Below, one piece after another: positions 9,801 through 20,561 of a stretch of DNA of 64,000 nucleotides. Numbering within the stretch: the first letter of the stretch is position 1; every line of letters begins with the position of its first letter. The stretch covers positions 31,176 through 95,175 of the forward strand of contig JAQWMX010000013.1 in the NCBI GenBank assembly GCA_029246545.1, read 5' to 3'. Source of the stretch: Gammaproteobacteria bacterium. GTDB lineage: Bacteria > Pseudomonadota > Gammaproteobacteria > Pseudomonadales > Pseudohongiellaceae. Under the pieces are notes generated by a model, which searched no databases, was not told the origin of the DNA, and saw only the letters and a list, made by a program, of their open reading frames with translations. The position numbers were made by a program, and so were the translations under genes.

Positions 9801-10528
9801 GAAACTTTGCGATCTGTTTAGTGGTATTGAACCTGCTTTATCTAACTTGGAATATGGGTTTTTTGCCTGGTTTGAGTAATGAAGATGTCATTGTCATTCG
9901 AGAGCCTACTCAACAAGCACCTCAAAGTTTAGTCATGCTAAATAAGCTTTCAGATCTTCAGCCTGCAGAAACTAGTCTATCTGACTCAGTAATTGAAGAA
10001 GCTGTTGAAGATGTAGCCCTAGAGCCGACTAATACAGTTGCAAGCGGTGAATCAAATCTTGTATGTCTTGCAATTGGTGATTTTGAAAATGCCGCTGTAA
10101 GTAATGCATTAGTGAGTGAGTTAAGGAGTCAGGGCTTACAAGCTAGGATTGAATTACAGGAGCAAATTGAATCTGAATATCGAGTATATATGCCACCTTT
10201 TAGCTCTGATGCTGCTGCTAGGCAGACATTGGCAAGTTTATTAGGAAGTGGCATAGATAGTTTTCTAATAACGGATGGTGATCTTGCACGTGGTATATCT
10301 TTAGGCGTATTTTCAGTGCAAACATCTGCTTTCATTTTACAAGAAGAACTAGCTTCAGAAGGTTATGCCACAAATATTCAAGAAACTGTTCGTAGCAATA
10401 CAGAGTTTTGGATTGTAATAAACTCAACAAGCTCAGAACTAGAGGCTTTGTGGCTAACTTTGTTAAATTCCCGGCCAGCATTAAAACAATCAGAAAATCT
10501 CTGTCAAATCATTGCACCTGAAGACTAA
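9797..10528 (+). CDS. SPOR-domain membrane protein
   Basis: This is a 243-residue bitopic protein with an N-terminal membrane anchor (about residues 4-22), an acidic linker and a SPOR-like region (about 90-180) containing YRVYMPPF and GISLGVFS, hallmarks of the fold. SPOR domains bind denuded peptidoglycan glycan strands, often at the division site. The last 60 residues extend beyond the domain and are not recognised. It is the third gene of the birA-coaX operon. The tRNA-Tyr promoter overlaps its 3' end. Confidence 0.8.
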   Translation: MRNFAICLVVLNLLYLTWNMGFLPGLSNEDVIVIREPTQQAPQSLVMLNKLSDLQPAETSLSDSVIEEAVEDVALEPTNTVASGESNLVCLAIGDFENAAVSNALVSELRSQGLQARIELQEQIESEYRVYMPPFSSDAAARQTLASLLGSGIDSFLITDGDLARGISLGVFSVQTSAFILQEELASEGYATNIQETVRSNTEFWIVINSTSSELEALWLTLLNSRPALKQSENLCQIIAPED

Positions 10529-10540
10529 TTCCCATAGAAT
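10512..10540 (+). promoter_or_regulatory. Sigma70 promoter of tRNA-Tyr, stringent type
   Basis: TTGCAC (10512-10517) and TAGAAT (10535-10540) are separated by exactly 17 bases and followed by the GC-rich discriminator GCCGCC, as in stringently controlled stable-RNA promoters. The -35 hexamer lies within the end of the SPOR coding region. The start site would be near 10547, about 45 bases before the tRNA. Confidence 0.75.
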
Positions 10541-10592
10541 GCCGCCTCTGTGTAAAAGAGAGCCAGAAAAAAGCTTGTCTGATGTTCTTTTT

Positions 10593-10676
10593 GGAGGGGT
10601 TCCCGAGTGGTCAAAGGGATCAGACTGTAAATCTGACGCGTAAGCTTCGGTGGTTCAAATCCACCCCCCTCCACCA
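10593..10676 (+). tRNA. tRNA-Tyr (anticodon GTA)
   Basis: The acceptor stem GGAGGGG pairs with CCCCTCC. The anticodon loop contains GTA. A long variable arm typical of bacterial tRNA-Tyr is present and the CCA end is encoded. It is the first RNA of the tRNA-tuf region. Confidence 0.97.
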
Positions 10677-10737
10677 GTCAGATAGAGGGTTTCTGGATTA
10701 TCCAGATGGGGTTTAACCCAAGGATTGAATAGCAGAA

Positions 10738-10796
10738 AACAGTGGACCAGGGAAGTAATGACTTATAGTTTAATAGTTCCTGGTCCTCTGTTTTTT
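10738..10796 (+). terminator. Long-loop terminator after tRNA-Tyr
   Basis: A strong stem (AACAG-GGACCAGG paired with CCTGGTCC-CTGTT, with one mismatch and one bulge) closes a loop of about 20 bases and is followed by six T. Two smaller hairpins precede it at about 10690-10720. It suggests that tRNA-Tyr is transcribed apart from tRNA-Gly/tRNA-Thr/tuf. The rest of the 10677-10882 gap contains no clear second promoter. Confidence 0.7.
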
Positions 10797-10882
10797 GTAT
10801 GTGAGCCTTGTGTAATGGCGCGGTGAGGGTTGGTTTTGCGGTTGGATTTCGCGATCTGCCGTAGATTTAGCTCGGGATTAAA

Positions 10883-10956
10883 GCGGGTATAGTTCAATGG
10901 TAGAACTCCAGCCTTCCAAGCTGATCATGCGGGTTCGATTCCCGCTACCCGCTCCA
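10883..10956 (+). tRNA. tRNA-Gly (anticodon TCC)
   Basis: The acceptor stem GCGGGTA pairs with TACCCGC, the anticodon TCC sits in the loop, and the CCA end is encoded. It lies between tRNA-Tyr and tRNA-Thr upstream of tuf, the same order as the E. coli tufB locus. Confidence 0.97.
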
Positions 10957-11029
10957 GAGTCGAGTTTTAGGCTGTTTGGATTGAGAGTTGAACAAAGTTG
11001 AAACAGGATGATGTGAGATCTTTGTTAGA

Positions 11030-11105
11030 GCTCGCATAGCTCAGGTGGTAGAGCGCATCATTGGTAATGATGAGGTCCCCAGTTCGACTCTGGGTGTGAG
11101 CACCA
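11030..11105 (+). tRNA. tRNA-Thr (anticodon GGT)
   Basis: The acceptor GCTCGCA pairs with TGTGAGC (one G-U). The anticodon GGT reads ACC/ACU, and CCA is encoded. It lies 99 bases before tuf and is probably cotranscribed with it. Confidence 0.97.
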
Positions 11106-11204
11106 TCTCTCTTTAACATAGAAAATTAGATTGTAAGTTTAAGCAAGATAAAATAAGTAAATACACATATTAAATAGTTATTAAATAAGTCGGAGGCATT
11201 TTCG

Positions 11205-12395
11205 ATGTCAAAGGAAAAATTTGAAAGAAATAAACCCCACGTAAATGTGGGCACAATTGGTCATGTTGACCATGGTAAAACAACACTTACAGCAGCGTTA
11301 ACACGTGTATGTGCTGAAACCTGGGGCGGTGAAGCAGTTGACTTCGCTGGTATCGATAATGCACCTGAAGAAAGAGAACGCGGTATTACTATCGCTACTT
11401 CTCACGTTGAGTATGACTCTCCAAACCGTCACTATGCTCACGTTGACTGTCCTGGCCATGCCGACTACGTAAAAAACATGATTACTGGTGCGGCACAAAT
11501 GGATGGTGCAATTTTGGTTTGTTCTGCAGCTGATGGTCCAATGCCTCAGACGCGTGAACACATCCTGTTGTCACGTCAGGTTGGTGTACCTTACATCGTA
11601 GTATTCATGAATAAAGCCGACATGGTTGATGATGAAGAACTGCTTGAGTTGGTTGAAATGGAGATTCGTGAGTTATTGGATCAATATGAATTCCCAGGTG
11701 ATGATACGCCTATTATTATCGGTTCTGCTTTAAAAGCATTGGAAGGTGATACTTCTGATATTGGTATGCCTGCTGTACAAAAACTCGTGGAAACTCTAGA
11801 TTCATACATTCCTGAACCAGAGCGTGATATTGAGAAACCATTCTTGATGCCAATTGAGGACGTATTCTCTATTTCTGGTCGTGGAACAGTAGTGACTGGT
11901 CGTATTGCTCGCGGACTTGTTAAAGTTGGTGAGGAAATAGAGATTGTTGGTATTAAGGATACAAATACTACTACCTGTACTGGTGTAGAGATGTTCCGTA
12001 AATTACTAGACGAAGGTCGTGCTGGTGAAAACGTTGGAGTTCTATTACGTGGCACCAAGCGTGAAGAAGTTGAGCGCGGTCAAGTACTAGCTAAGCCGGG
12101 TTCAATCACTCCGCATACCAAATTTGAAGGTGAGGTTTATGTTCTATCTAAAGATGAGGGTGGACGTCATACCCCTTTCTTTAAAGGATATCGTCCTCAA
12201 TTCTATTTCGAAACTACTGATGTGACTGGCGCTTGTGAGTTACCAGAAGGTGTAGAAATGGTTATGCCTGGTGATAATGTGAAGATGGAAGTTGAACTGA
12301 TTGCTCCTATTGCGATGGAAGAAGGTCAGCGTTTTGCTGTTCGGGAAGGTGGTAGAACAGTTGGAGCTGGTGTAGTCGCTAAAATCATTAAATAA
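11205..12395 (+). CDS. tuf: Elongation factor Tu
   Basis: EF-Tu delivers aminoacyl-tRNA to the ribosome. The 396-residue product has all GTPase motifs ([25 protein letters not shown]) and the three-domain length of the family. The ribosome site GGAGG lies eight bases upstream. It is in the tufB position, between tRNA genes and secE. This is the only tuf in the window: the usual second site after fusA holds other genes. Confidence 0.99.
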   Translation: MSKEKFERNKPHVNVGTIGHVDHGKTTLTAALTRVCAETWGGEAVDFAGIDNAPEERERGITIATSHVEYDSPNRHYAHVDCPGHADYVKNMITGAAQMDGAILVCSAADGPMPQTREHILLSRQVGVPYIVVFMNKADMVDDEELLELVEMEIRELLDQYEFPGDDTPIIIGSALKALEGDTSDIGMPAVQKLVETLDSYIPEPERDIEKPFLMPIEDVFSISGRGTVVTGRIARGLVKVGEEIEIVGIKDTNTTTCTGVEMFRKLLDEGRAGENVGVLLRGTKREEVERGQVLAKPGSITPHTKFEGEVYVLSKDEGGRHTPFFKGYRPQFYFETTDVTGACELPEGVEMVMPGDNVKMEVELIAPIAMEEGQRFAVREGGRTVGAGVVAKIIK

Positions 12396-12413
12396 ATCGT
12401 TTTAGCTTTAAGT

Positions 12414-12459
12414 TAAGCCGAGATCGCTGCTAACAGTTTTCTCGGCTTAGTTGTCTTTT
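12414..12459 (+). terminator. Possible terminator after tuf
   Basis: TAAGCCGAG pairs with CTCGGCTTA across an 18-base loop, followed by a weak T-containing tail. The stem is good but the loop is long and the T-run imperfect, so partial read-through into tRNA-Trp is plausible. Confidence 0.45.
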
Positions 12460-12493
12460 GAAATAAGATGAAGAACGATGATAAGAGTTGTAT

Positions 12494-12569
<76 letters not shown>

Positions 12570-12594
12570 TTAAATAAAAGTTAAAGTCAGCAAA

Positions 12595-12984
12595 ATGAAC
12601 GAAAAAGTTGGAAAAGCGGCAAAAAGCCAGGGTGGTAAGGACGGAAGTTTAGATCCTGTGCTTTGGGTAATCGTGGTGCTACTGGTAGTAGCAGGCGTTT
12701 ATGGCAATAGCTATTTTGCTGCAGAGTCCACTTTGTATCGAGTTATAGGTTTGTTGGTACTAGCTGGTGTTACTGGCTGGTTAGCAACACTTACTGCAAA
12801 AGGTAAAGCCTTTGTTACTTTATGTCTGGAAGCTAAGACAGAAATTAGAAAGGTAGTATGGCCAACTCGAGCAGAGACTACACAAACGACATTAATCGTT
12901 GTTGTAGTTGTCATGATAGTGGCTTTAATTCTTTGGGCCTTGGACTCACTCTTAAGTTGGGTGATCACGTTTATTATTGGTTAG
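12595..12984 (+). CDS. secE: Preprotein translocase subunit SecE
   Basis: SecE is the clamp subunit of the SecYEG inner-membrane channel. The 129-residue product has the three-helix gammaproteobacterial form: helices at about residues 22-40, 47-65 and a C-terminal one at about 98-122. The conserved amphipathic segment (EAKTEIRKVVWPTRAET) precedes the last helix. It is followed closely by nusG, the standard pair. Confidence 0.95.
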   Translation: MNEKVGKAAKSQGGKDGSLDPVLWVIVVLLVVAGVYGNSYFAAESTLYRVIGLLVLAGVTGWLATLTAKGKAFVTLCLEAKTEIRKVVWPTRAETTQTTLIVVVVVMIVALILWALDSLLSWVITFIIG

Positions 12985-12996
12985 GAAAAAATAAGA

Positions 12997-13545
12997 ATGT
13001 CTGCTTCTGAAAATGATAAGCGTTGGTATGTAGTTCATGCTTATTCAGGTTATGAGCGCAAAGTTAAACAAGCGCTAGAAGAAAGAATTGCCTTATCCGG
13101 TAGTCCGGAGATGTTTGGCGATGTGTTGGTGCCAACAGAAGAAGTGTTGGAAATGCGTGGTGGTCAAAAGCGAAAAAGTGAACGTAAATTTTTCCCTGGC
13201 TACGTATTAATTAATATGGAGTTAAACGATATAACTTGGCATTTAGTTAAAGATACGCCAAGAGTCATGGGTTTTATTGGTGGTAAAGCAGATAAGCCAG
13301 CGCCGATTACTCAGCGCGAAGTGGATGAGATTGTAAATCGCTTGGAAGAGACGGTTGATAAACCTACTCATAAGACAGTTTATGAGCCTGGTGAAATGGT
13401 ACGTGTTACTGACGGTCCGTTTAACGACTTCACAGGTACAGTAGAAGAAGTAAATTACGGAAAAAGCCGCGTAAGAGTAGCGGTATTGATTTTTGGTAGA
13501 TCTACACCTGTCGAGCTTGAATTCTCTCAAGTTGAGAAAGGTTAA
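12997..13545 (+). CDS. nusG: Transcription termination/antitermination factor NusG
   Basis: NusG binds RNA polymerase and couples it to Rho or to S10 on the ribosome. The 182-residue product has the NGN domain ([14 protein letters not shown] at the start, FFPGYVLI) and a C-terminal KOW domain ([18 protein letters not shown]). Length is normal. It lies 12 bases after secE. A 10-bp hairpin (13565-13587) without a T-run lies in the gap before rplK. Confidence 0.98.
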   Translation: MSASENDKRWYVVHAYSGYERKVKQALEERIALSGSPEMFGDVLVPTEEVLEMRGGQKRKSERKFFPGYVLINMELNDITWHLVKDTPRVMGFIGGKADKPAPITQREVDEIVNRLEETVDKPTHKTVYEPGEMVRVTDGPFNDFTGTVEEVNYGKSRVRVAVLIFGRSTPVELEFSQVEKG

Positions 13546-13656
13546 GAATTAAAGAAATTTGGCTGAAACTTTCTTTTAGAAAGTTTCTTAAATAAAAAGT
13601 CGTCTCATTGAGGCGCCAGGGGAGCTGAAAGGCGTTAATACCCGCAGGAGTAAGAA

Positions 13657-14091
13657 ATGGCTAAAAAAGTACTAGCTTACATAAAGCTGCAAGTTGCCGC
13701 AGGTAAAGCTAACCCTAGTCCGCCAGTTGGTCCAGCACTTGGTCAGCATGGTGTGAATATCATGGATTTTTGTAAAGCGTTCAATGCTGAAACTCAAAGC
13801 GTTGAGCCTGGGTTACCAATCCCGGTAGTAATTACTGTCTATGCAGACAGAAGCTTTACCTTCATTACTAAAACACCGCCAGCCGCCGTTTTGTTGCAAA
13901 AAGCAGCGGGTCTGAAAAAAGGTAGTGGTCGTCCTAATACTGAAAAAGTTGGCAAGGTAACTCGTGCCCAGCTTGAAGAAATAGCGACTTTAAAAATGCC
14001 TGATCTCACAGCAGCTGATATGGATGCTGCAGTTCGTACATTGGCAGGTAGTGCCAGAAGTGCGGGAATAGAAACTGAGGGGGTCAAGTAA
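13657..14091 (+). CDS. rplK: 50S ribosomal protein L11
   Basis: L11 forms the GTPase-associated stalk base with L10 and 23S rRNA. The 144-residue product has the Pro-rich N-terminal domain ([26 protein letters not shown]) and the C-terminal rRNA-binding domain. AGGAG lies seven bases upstream. Its stop overlaps the rplA start by one base (TAATG). The 111-base gap before it has no convincing promoter by eye. Confidence 0.98.
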   Translation: MAKKVLAYIKLQVAAGKANPSPPVGPALGQHGVNIMDFCKAFNAETQSVEPGLPIPVVITVYADRSFTFITKTPPAAVLLQKAAGLKKGSGRPNTEKVGKVTRAQLEEIATLKMPDLTAADMDAAVRTLAGSARSAGIETEGVK

Positions 14092-14786
14092 TGGCTAATT
14101 TATCCAAAAAAGCTAAATTAATTGCTGAAAAGGTTGAGTTTGGTAAATCTTACTCGATAACAGAAGCTGTAGCCTTAATTGCTGAGTTTTCAACTCCAAA
14201 ATTCAAAGAATCAATCGATGTCAGTATTAATCTAGGCATTGATGCACGTAAATCTGACCAAGCTGTCAGAGGCGCAACTAATTTGCCGCACGGTACAGGT
14301 AAAGATATAAAAGTGGCTGTTTTCGCTCAAGGCGAGAATGCTGATAAGGCTAAGGCTGCTGGTGCTGATGTGGTTGGCTTTGAAGATTTAGCCGAAAGCA
14401 TCAAGGGCGGCGACCTTAATTTTGATGTAGTGATTGCAAGCCCAGACGCTATGCGCGTAGTTGGTCAATTGGGCACAATTCTTGGTCCTAAAGGTTTGAT
14501 GCCAAATCCTAAAGTTGGAACTGTGACGCCTGACGTTGAGGGCGCTGTCAAAAATGCTAAATCTGGCCAAGTGCGCTATCGAACAGATAAAAACGGTATT
14601 GTTCATGGTGGCATCGGTAAATCTGATTTTGATGTAAATGCGGTAAAAGGTAATTTAGAAGCTTTGCTAGTTGACTTAAAGAAAGCTAAACCAGCTTCTG
14701 CTAAAGGAACCTATTTTAAGAAGATTGTACTGTCTTCAACAATGGGTCCAGGCATACAGATAGATCAATCAACACTAGAGTTTTAA
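14091..14786 (+). CDS. rplA: 50S ribosomal protein L1
   Basis: L1 forms the mobile stalk at the tRNA exit site and, in E. coli, represses its own L11-L1 operon. The 231-residue product carries the conserved [15 protein letters not shown] stretch and the domain II Rossmann-like core. Translation is coupled to rplK by a one-base overlap. Confidence 0.98.
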   Translation: MANLSKKAKLIAEKVEFGKSYSITEAVALIAEFSTPKFKESIDVSINLGIDARKSDQAVRGATNLPHGTGKDIKVAVFAQGENADKAKAAGADVVGFEDLAESIKGGDLNFDVVIASPDAMRVVGQLGTILGPKGLMPNPKVGTVTPDVEGAVKNAKSGQVRYRTDKNGIVHGGIGKSDFDVNAVKGNLEALLVDLKKAKPASAKGTYFKKIVLSSTMGPGIQIDQSTLEF

Positions 14787-14837
14787 TAGGTATTAAAAGA
14801 ATTAGGAGGTTTTGAATAAGTTTTCAAAATTTCCACA

Positions 14838-15190
14838 AAGACTTTGGGGTGTTGTTTTCTTCGGAAAACAAGACTGTCAAAGACCGCAGGTGAAGGTAGA
14901 TGTTGAAGTATTGTCTGCTTTCTTAATCTCCTGCGCAGATGGTGAAACCCGACTCAAGAAGGTTTGAGTTATTCACCGAATAAGAGCCTGCTTTTATTTA
15001 AATAAAAACAGGAAATTGAGATCGGTTTACCGATTTCTTAACTGGTTGTCGACTTAATAGCGTTATAAGTGAAACTAGGACTAGGCAAAAAGCTGTGAAT
15101 AGGCGGAATTTACACTTTAGTAAATGAGCACTACGAGTAGATTTTTAACGACGTACTGGTGAGTGTAGTAGCTATAGTGATGATCAAAAC
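14838..15190 (+). promoter_or_regulatory. L10 (rplJL) leader region
   Basis: The 418-base gap between rplA and rplJ is rich in structure, as expected for the L10-L12 autoregulatory leader. A perfect 8-bp hairpin with a TTCG tetraloop (14852-14871) is flanked by CTTTG/CAAAG. A second stem pairs CGCAGG (14885-14890) with CCTGCG (14930-14935), followed by AGATGGTGAAACCC. The region 14940-15190 has no further recognised element. By family knowledge L10-L12 would bind here and repress translation. The promoter itself is not evident. Confidence 0.6.
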
Positions 15191-15204
15191 TTAGGAGTAT
15201 TAGA

Positions 15205-15735
15205 GTGGCTATTCGTATAGAGGACAAAAGGCAGATAGTTGCCGAAGTCAACGAAGCTGCTAAAGGTGCTTTATCAGCAGTACTTGCCGATTATCGGGGA
15301 GTTTCTGTTAGTGAGCTTACTGATCTGCGAAAAACAGCACGTGAAAACAATGTGTATCTGAGAGTTGTAAGAAACACTTTGTTAAAACGCGCTATTGAAG
15401 GTACTGAATATGAGTGCCTGAATGAAGCTTTGGTAGGCCCTACAATTTTAGCATTTTCTCAGGAAGATCCAGGTGCCGCTGCACGCGTACTTAAAGACTT
15501 TTCTAAAGAGAATGATGAATTTGATGTTAAAGCCCTTGCTGTTGGTGGAAGCTTGCTAGCTGCAGACCAGATCGATGTATTGGCGAAACTGCCAACTTAT
15601 GATCAGGCAATCGCGACCTTAATGAGCGTGATATTAGCACCAGTTACCAAACTGGTTAGAACAGTCAATGAGGTGCCTACTAAGGCTACTCGTGTTGTAG
15701 CAGCTGTTCGTGACCAGAAACAGGAAGCAGCTTAA
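15205..15735 (+). CDS. rplJ: 50S ribosomal protein L10
   Basis: L10 anchors the L7/L12 dimers at the stalk base. The 176-residue product starts with the typical [16 protein letters not shown] segment and contains the rRNA-binding domain ([15 protein letters not shown]) and the C-terminal helix for L12 binding. The start is GTG, with AGGAG seven bases upstream. It is downstream of a long structured leader, the expected site of L10 feedback. Confidence 0.97.
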   Translation: MAIRIEDKRQIVAEVNEAAKGALSAVLADYRGVSVSELTDLRKTARENNVYLRVVRNTLLKRAIEGTEYECLNEALVGPTILAFSQEDPGAAARVLKDFSKENDEFDVKALAVGGSLLAADQIDVLAKLPTYDQAIATLMSVILAPVTKLVRTVNEVPTKATRVVAAVRDQKQEAA

Positions 15736-15814
15736 GGCGTAAAAGACACATAACAATCAACATAGTTTTTTAAATGTTGTTTAAATTAATTAAAAATTGA
15801 AAAGGAGAGTCTAA

Positions 15815-16195
15815 ATGTCTCTATCTAAAGAAGAAATATTAGAAGGTATTGCTGAACTGTCGGTCATGGATGTGGTCGAACTAGTTTCATCTATGGAAGA
15901 AAAATTCGGTGTTTCTGCTGCGGCTGCTGTTGCCGTTGCTGCTCCAGCTGCTGGTGGAGACGCCGGTGGATCTGCTGATGAGCAAACTGAGTTTGATGTA
16001 ATTCTTACTGCTGCTGGAGAAAAGAAAGTTAGTACCATTAAAGCTGTTCGGGGAATTACTGGACTTGGCCTTAAAGAAGCTAAAGATTTGGTTGATGGCG
16101 CGCCATCTCCAATCAAAGAAGGTGCTACTAAAGAAGAAGCAGAAGACTTTAAAAAGCAGCTTGAAGAAGCTGGTGCTTCAGTCGAGCTTAAATAA
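15815..16195 (+). CDS. rplL: 50S ribosomal protein L7/L12
   Basis: This is the flexible stalk protein that recruits translational GTPases. The 126-residue product has an N-terminal dimerisation helix, an Ala/Gly-rich hinge (about residues 34-53) and the C-terminal domain with [21 protein letters not shown] precedes the ATG. It is separated from rpoB by an attenuator-like hairpin. Confidence 0.98.
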   Translation: MSLSKEEILEGIAELSVMDVVELVSSMEEKFGVSAAAAVAVAAPAAGGDAGGSADEQTEFDVILTAAGEKKVSTIKAVRGITGLGLKEAKDLVDGAPSPIKEGATKEEAEDFKKQLEEAGASVELK

Positions 16196-16218
16196 ATCAG
16201 CCGTAAAAGTTGATTTAG

Positions 16219-16258
16219 AAGGTGGAAGTCCATTGTGTCTAAATGGCTTCCGCCTTTC
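16219..16258 (+). terminator. rplL-rpoB attenuator-like hairpin
   Basis: A long stem (about 15 pairs with two G-U and one bulge; 16219-16234 with 16242-16256) is followed by only a weak T-tract. It lies just after rplL. In E. coli a partial terminator and an RNase III site in this place lower rpoBC expression relative to the ribosomal genes. A similar role is inferred. The remaining gap to rpoB holds nothing recognisable. Confidence 0.6.
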
Positions 16259-16423
16259 TGCGCTTTATCAATATGCTTATTAGCTTATTGGATGTATCAA
16301 GAAATGATGTATCAAAAAATAAAGTGCGATAGAAAATGCTGGGGCTACTTTTTAAACAAGATTTATTTTAGACAAGATTAAAAAGTAACAAGATTCAGAA
16401 AATTCGCTGATTAGGGACCACTG

Positions 16424-19400
16424 ATGGCATATTCATATACTGAGAAAAAACGTATCCGTAAAGACTTTAGCAAACTGCAAAGTCCAATGGATATACCTTA
16501 CCTTCTGGCTATCCAGATTGATTCATATAAACAATTTACCCAGGCGACTACTAAACCAGAAGATCGTATGGAGCAAGGCCTGCATGCCGCTTTTAAATCA
16601 GTATTTCCAATAGTTTCATATTCCGGTAAAGCCTTACTGGAATATGTAAGTTATCGTCTTGGTAAGCCTGAGTTTGATGTCAGTGAATGCATGTTGCGTG
16701 GCGCGACATATGCTGTTTCTTTACGCGTTAAAGCTCGGTTGATTATTTACGAAAAAGAATCTACTGACAAAGTTATAAAAGATATAAAAGAACAAGAAGT
16801 CTACATGGGTGAGATTCCTTTGATGACTGATAGTGGCACATTTGTCATTAATGGGACTGAGCGTGTAGTAGTTTCTCAGCTGCATCGTTCGCCAGGTGTG
16901 TTTTTTGATCACGATAAAGGTAAAACGCATAGTTCAGGTAAACTCCTGTATTCAGCTCGTATTATTCCTTACCGTGGCTCTTGGTTGGATGTTGAATTTG
17001 ATCCGAAAGATCAGGTTTTTGTGCGAATTGACCGCAGAAGAAAACTTCCAGCATCTATATTGTTAAAAGCGCTTGATTATAGTGCTCAGGACATTCTTGA
17101 AATGTTCTATGACAATAATAAATATTTTATCGGAAAAGATGGTGCTCTTTCAGTTGAACTGGTGCCTTCACGTTTACGTGGTGTCGTTCTTAATTTTGAT
17201 GTTAAAAATAAACGTACAGTAATTGTTCCTTCTGGTTCGAGGATTACAGCGCGTCATATTCGTGATATTGAGAAAGCTAAGCTAACCAAGCTGGATGTTC
17301 CTGCTGAGTTTTTATTAGGTAATGCTATAGCAACCGATATCATCGATACTGATACCGGTGAAATTTTGGTGCCGTGTAATGCTGAAATTACAGAAGAAGT
17401 ATTAGAGGCTTTAGTCAGTTCAGGAATTAAAGAGTTTGAGACCATTTACACTAACGATCTAGATTGTGGTCCTTTTATTTCACATACCTTAAGAACTGAC
17501 TCAACTACAAATAGGCTTGAGGCGCTGGTAGAAATTTATCGAATGATGCGTCCAGGGGAGCCTCCGACAAAAGAATCTGCAGAGAATTTATTCTCTAATC
17601 TGTTTTTCTCAGAAGATCGCTACGACTTATCAGTTGTAGGTCGTATGAAATTTAACCGTCGTCTTGGCAGAGAAGAATCTGAAGGCTCTGGTGTCCTTAG
17701 TAAAGAAGATATCGTCGCGGTTATTAAAACCTTGGTTGATATCCGAAATGGTTTTGGCACAGTAGATGATATTGATCATTTAGGTAATCGCAGAATTCGT
17801 TCTGTTGGTGAAATGGCTGAGAATCAATTCCGTGTTGGATTAGTACGTGTTGAACGTGCAGTAAAAGAGCGTTTATCAATGGCTGACAGTGAAGGCTTAA
17901 TGCCTCAGGATATGATTAATGCAAAACCTGTCGCTGCAGCGATCAAAGAATTCTTTGGTTCTAGCCAACTGTCACAGTTTATGGATCAAAATAACCCCTT
18001 ATCAGAAGTTACCCATAAACGTCGAATTTCTGCTTTAGGGCCTGGTGGTTTAACGCGTGAACGTGCTGGTTTTGAAGTGCGTGACGTACATCCGACTCAC
18101 TATGGTCGCGTATGTCCAATTGAAACACCTGAGGGTCCAAATATTGGTTTGATTAACTCTTTAGCAACATATGCGCAAACCAATAGATATGGCTTTTTAG
18201 AAAGTCCGGTGAGGAAAGTTGTCAAGGGCATTGTGACTGATGAGATTGTTTATCTGTCCGCTATTGAAGAAAGTAATTATGCAATTGCTCAAGCAAGCTC
18301 GCCTTTAAATAAGAAAAGTAAATTTACTGAAGATATGGTGTCAGTACGTCACCAAAATGAATTTACCTTGGTAAGTAATGATCAGATTGATTTCATGGAT
18401 GTAAGCCCCCAGCAGGTTGTATCAGTTGCTGCTTCTTTGATTCCTTTCCTTGAGCATGATGATGCTAACAGAGCCTTAATGGGATCGAACATGCAACGTC
18501 AAGCTGTACCTACTTTGATTGCACAAAAGCCATTGGTAGGAACAGGCATGGAAAGATACGTAGCACGTGATTCCGGCGTCTGTGTGGTTTCAAATCGTGG
18601 TGGAGTTATTGATAGCGTTGATGCAGCACGCATTATCGTGCGTGTACATGATAAAGAAACTGTGGCTGGTGAAGCCGGTGTTGATATTTACAACCTGACT
18701 AAATATACCCGTTCAAATCAAAATACCTGTATAAACCAGCGTCCATTGGTGAAAGTCGGCGATTCTATAGCGACTGGCGATATTATTGCTGATGGGCCAT
18801 CCATTGATATGGGCGAATTGGCATTGGGTCAAAATATGCGCATCGCGTTTATGCCTTGGAATGGTTATAACTTCGAAGACTCGATTTTGATCTCTGAGCG
18901 TGTCGTTAAAGAAGATCGTTTTACTTCTATTCATATACAGGAATTAACTTGTATCGCTCGTGATACTAAGTTGGGGTCCGAAGAAGTTACTGCTGACATC
19001 CCGAATGTTGGTGAGAGTGCTCTGGGACGCTTAGATGAATCCGGTGTTGTGTATATCGGTGCAGAAGTAAACGCAGGCGATATTCTGGTTGGTAAAGTAA
19101 CGCCAAAAGGCGAAACTCAGTTGACACCAGAAGAAAAACTATTACGCGCAATTTTCGGTGAAAAAGCCTCAGATGTGAAAGATACTTCACTGCGTGTACC
19201 TAGCTCGGTAAAAGGTACAGTTATTGATGTACAGATTTTCACACGTGACGGACTAGAAAAAGATAAGCGTGCGCTTGAGATTGAAGAAGAACAACTTTCT
19301 AAAGTTCGAAAAGATATAGAAGACGAGTTTAGAATTGTAGAAGAAGCTACTTTTCAGCGTTTACGCAAAGCCTTAAGCGATAAAAAAGTTTCTGGTGGAC

Positions 19401-20506
19401 CTAAATTGAAAAAAGGTGACACACTAAGCGCTGAATATTTAGATGATCTTGGTTCTGAAGAGTGGTTTAAGCTGCGCTTGGTTGATGACAAGCTTAGTGA
19501 ACAATTAGAAAACGCCGCTGTACAGTTAAAAGAACGCCGTGAAGAATTAGATGAGCGCTTTGAAGATAAGAAACGCAAACTAACTCAAGGCGATAACCTA
19601 GCACCAGGCGTGTTGAAAATTGTTAAAGTTTATTTGGCAATCAAACGCCGTATTCAACCTGGTGACAAGATGGCTGGTCGTCATGGTAATAAAGGTGTTA
19701 TCTCCGTCATTATGCCGGTTGAAGATATGCCCTATGACGAAAAAGGTAACCCGATTGATATCGTATTGAACCCCTTAGGTGTTCCATCACGTATGAACGT
19801 AGGTCAGGTACTGGAAACGCATTTAGGTGCAGCAGCTAAAGGCTTAGGTGAAAAAATTGACGGCATGGTGCAGCAGCAACAAAAAATTGCTGACATCAGG
19901 AAGCTCTTAGACCAAATCTACAATGGCATCGGTAATTCTATACGTCAGGAAGATCTGTCTAGTTTAAATGATGCTGAAATTATGGAGCTAGCCGGAAATT
20001 TAAAAGATGGTGTGCCTATGGCAACTACCGTTTTTGATGGCGCCAGTGAAGCAGAAGTAAAGCAGATGTTACAACTTGCTGATATGGATGATGATGGTCA
20101 GATCACTCTTTATGATGGCCGTACTGGTGATACATTCGACCGTAAAGTGACTGTAGGCATCATGTACATGTTGAAATTGAATCATCTGGTTGATGACAAA
20201 ATGCATGCACGTTCTACAGGATCGTACTCTCTTGTTACACAGCAACCACTGGGCGGTAAAGCACAGTTCGGTGGTCAGCGTTTTGGTGAAATGGAGGTTT
20301 GGGCACTAGAAGCATATGGAGCTGCTTACACTCTACAGGAAATGCTTACTGTGAAATCTGATGATGTCGCAGGTCGTACTAAGATGTATAAAAACATCGT
20401 TGATGGCGATCACCGAATGGAACCTGGTATGCCAGAATCCTTTAACGTACTAGTTAAAGAGATTCGTTCTTTAGGCATCGACATGGATCTAGAAAGCGAA
20501 AACTAA
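16424..20506 (+). CDS. rpoB: DNA-directed RNA polymerase subunit beta
   Basis: This is the beta subunit of RNA polymerase, 1360 residues, close to the 1342 of E. coli. The rifampicin pocket ([11 protein letters not shown], then [13 protein letters not shown], from about residue 512) has the wild-type Asp521, His531 and Ser536 equivalents of E. coli 516, 526 and 531, so no classical resistance change is visible. The [12 protein letters not shown] motif is present. AGGGA lies seven bases upstream of the ATG. rpoC follows after 55 bases. Confidence 0.99.
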   Translation: MAYSYTEKKRIRKDFSKLQSPMDIPYLLAIQIDSYKQFTQATTKPEDRMEQGLHAAFKSVFPIVSYSGKALLEYVSYRLGKPEFDVSECMLRGATYAVSLRVKARLIIYEKESTDKVIKDIKEQEVYMGEIPLMTDSGTFVINGTERVVVSQLHRSPGVFFDHDKGKTHSSGKLLYSARIIPYRGSWLDVEFDPKDQVFVRIDRRRKLPASILLKALDYSAQDILEMFYDNNKYFIGKDGALSVELVPSRLRGVVLNFDVKNKRTVIVPSGSRITARHIRDIEKAKLTKLDVPAEFLLGNAIATDIIDTDTGEILVPCNAEITEEVLEALVSSGIKEFETIYTNDLDCGPFISHTLRTDSTTNRLEALVEIYRMMRPGEPPTKESAENLFSNLFFSEDRYDLSVVGRMKFNRRLGREESEGSGVLSKEDIVAVIKTLVDIRNGFGTVDDIDHLGNRRIRSVGEMAENQFRVGLVRVERAVKERLSMADSEGLMPQDMINAKPVAAAIKEFFGSSQLSQFMDQNNPLSEVTHKRRISALGPGGLTRERAGFEVRDVHPTHYGRVCPIETPEGPNIGLINSLATYAQTNRYGFLESPVRKVVKGIVTDEIVYLSAIEESNYAIAQASSPLNKKSKFTEDMVSVRHQNEFTLVSNDQIDFMDVSPQQVVSVAASLIPFLEHDDANRALMGSNMQRQAVPTLIAQKPLVGTGMERYVARDSGVCVVSNRGGVIDSVDAARIIVRVHDKETVAGEAGVDIYNLTKYTRSNQNTCINQRPLVKVGDSIATGDIIADGPSIDMGELALGQNMRIAFMPWNGYNFEDSILISERVVKEDRFTSIHIQELTCIARDTKLGSEEVTADIPNVGESALGRLDESGVVYIGAEVNAGDILVGKVTPKGETQLTPEEKLLRAIFGEKASDVKDTSLRVPSSVKGTVIDVQIFTRDGLEKDKRALEIEEEQLSKVRKDIEDEFRIVEEATFQRLRKALSDKKVSGGPKLKKGDTLSAEYLDDLGSEEWFKLRLVDDKLSEQLENAAVQLKERREELDERFEDKKRKLTQGDNLAPGVLKIVKVYLAIKRRIQPGDKMAGRHGNKGVISVIMPVEDMPYDEKGNPIDIVLNPLGVPSRMNVGQVLETHLGAAAKGLGEKIDGMVQQQQKIADIRKLLDQIYNGIGNSIRQEDLSSLNDAEIMELAGNLKDGVPMATTVFDGASEAEVKQMLQLADMDDDGQITLYDGRTGDTFDRKVTVGIMYMLKLNHLVDDKMHARSTGSYSLVTQQPLGGKAQFGGQRFGEMEVWALEAYGAAYTLQEMLTVKSDDVAGRTKMYKNIVDGDHRMEPGMPESFNVLVKEIRSLGIDMDLESEN

Positions 20507-20561
20507 AACCAATTTTTCCTGGCTGTGTACTTACTAGAGTAGCAGCAGGCGGAGGACGAGA

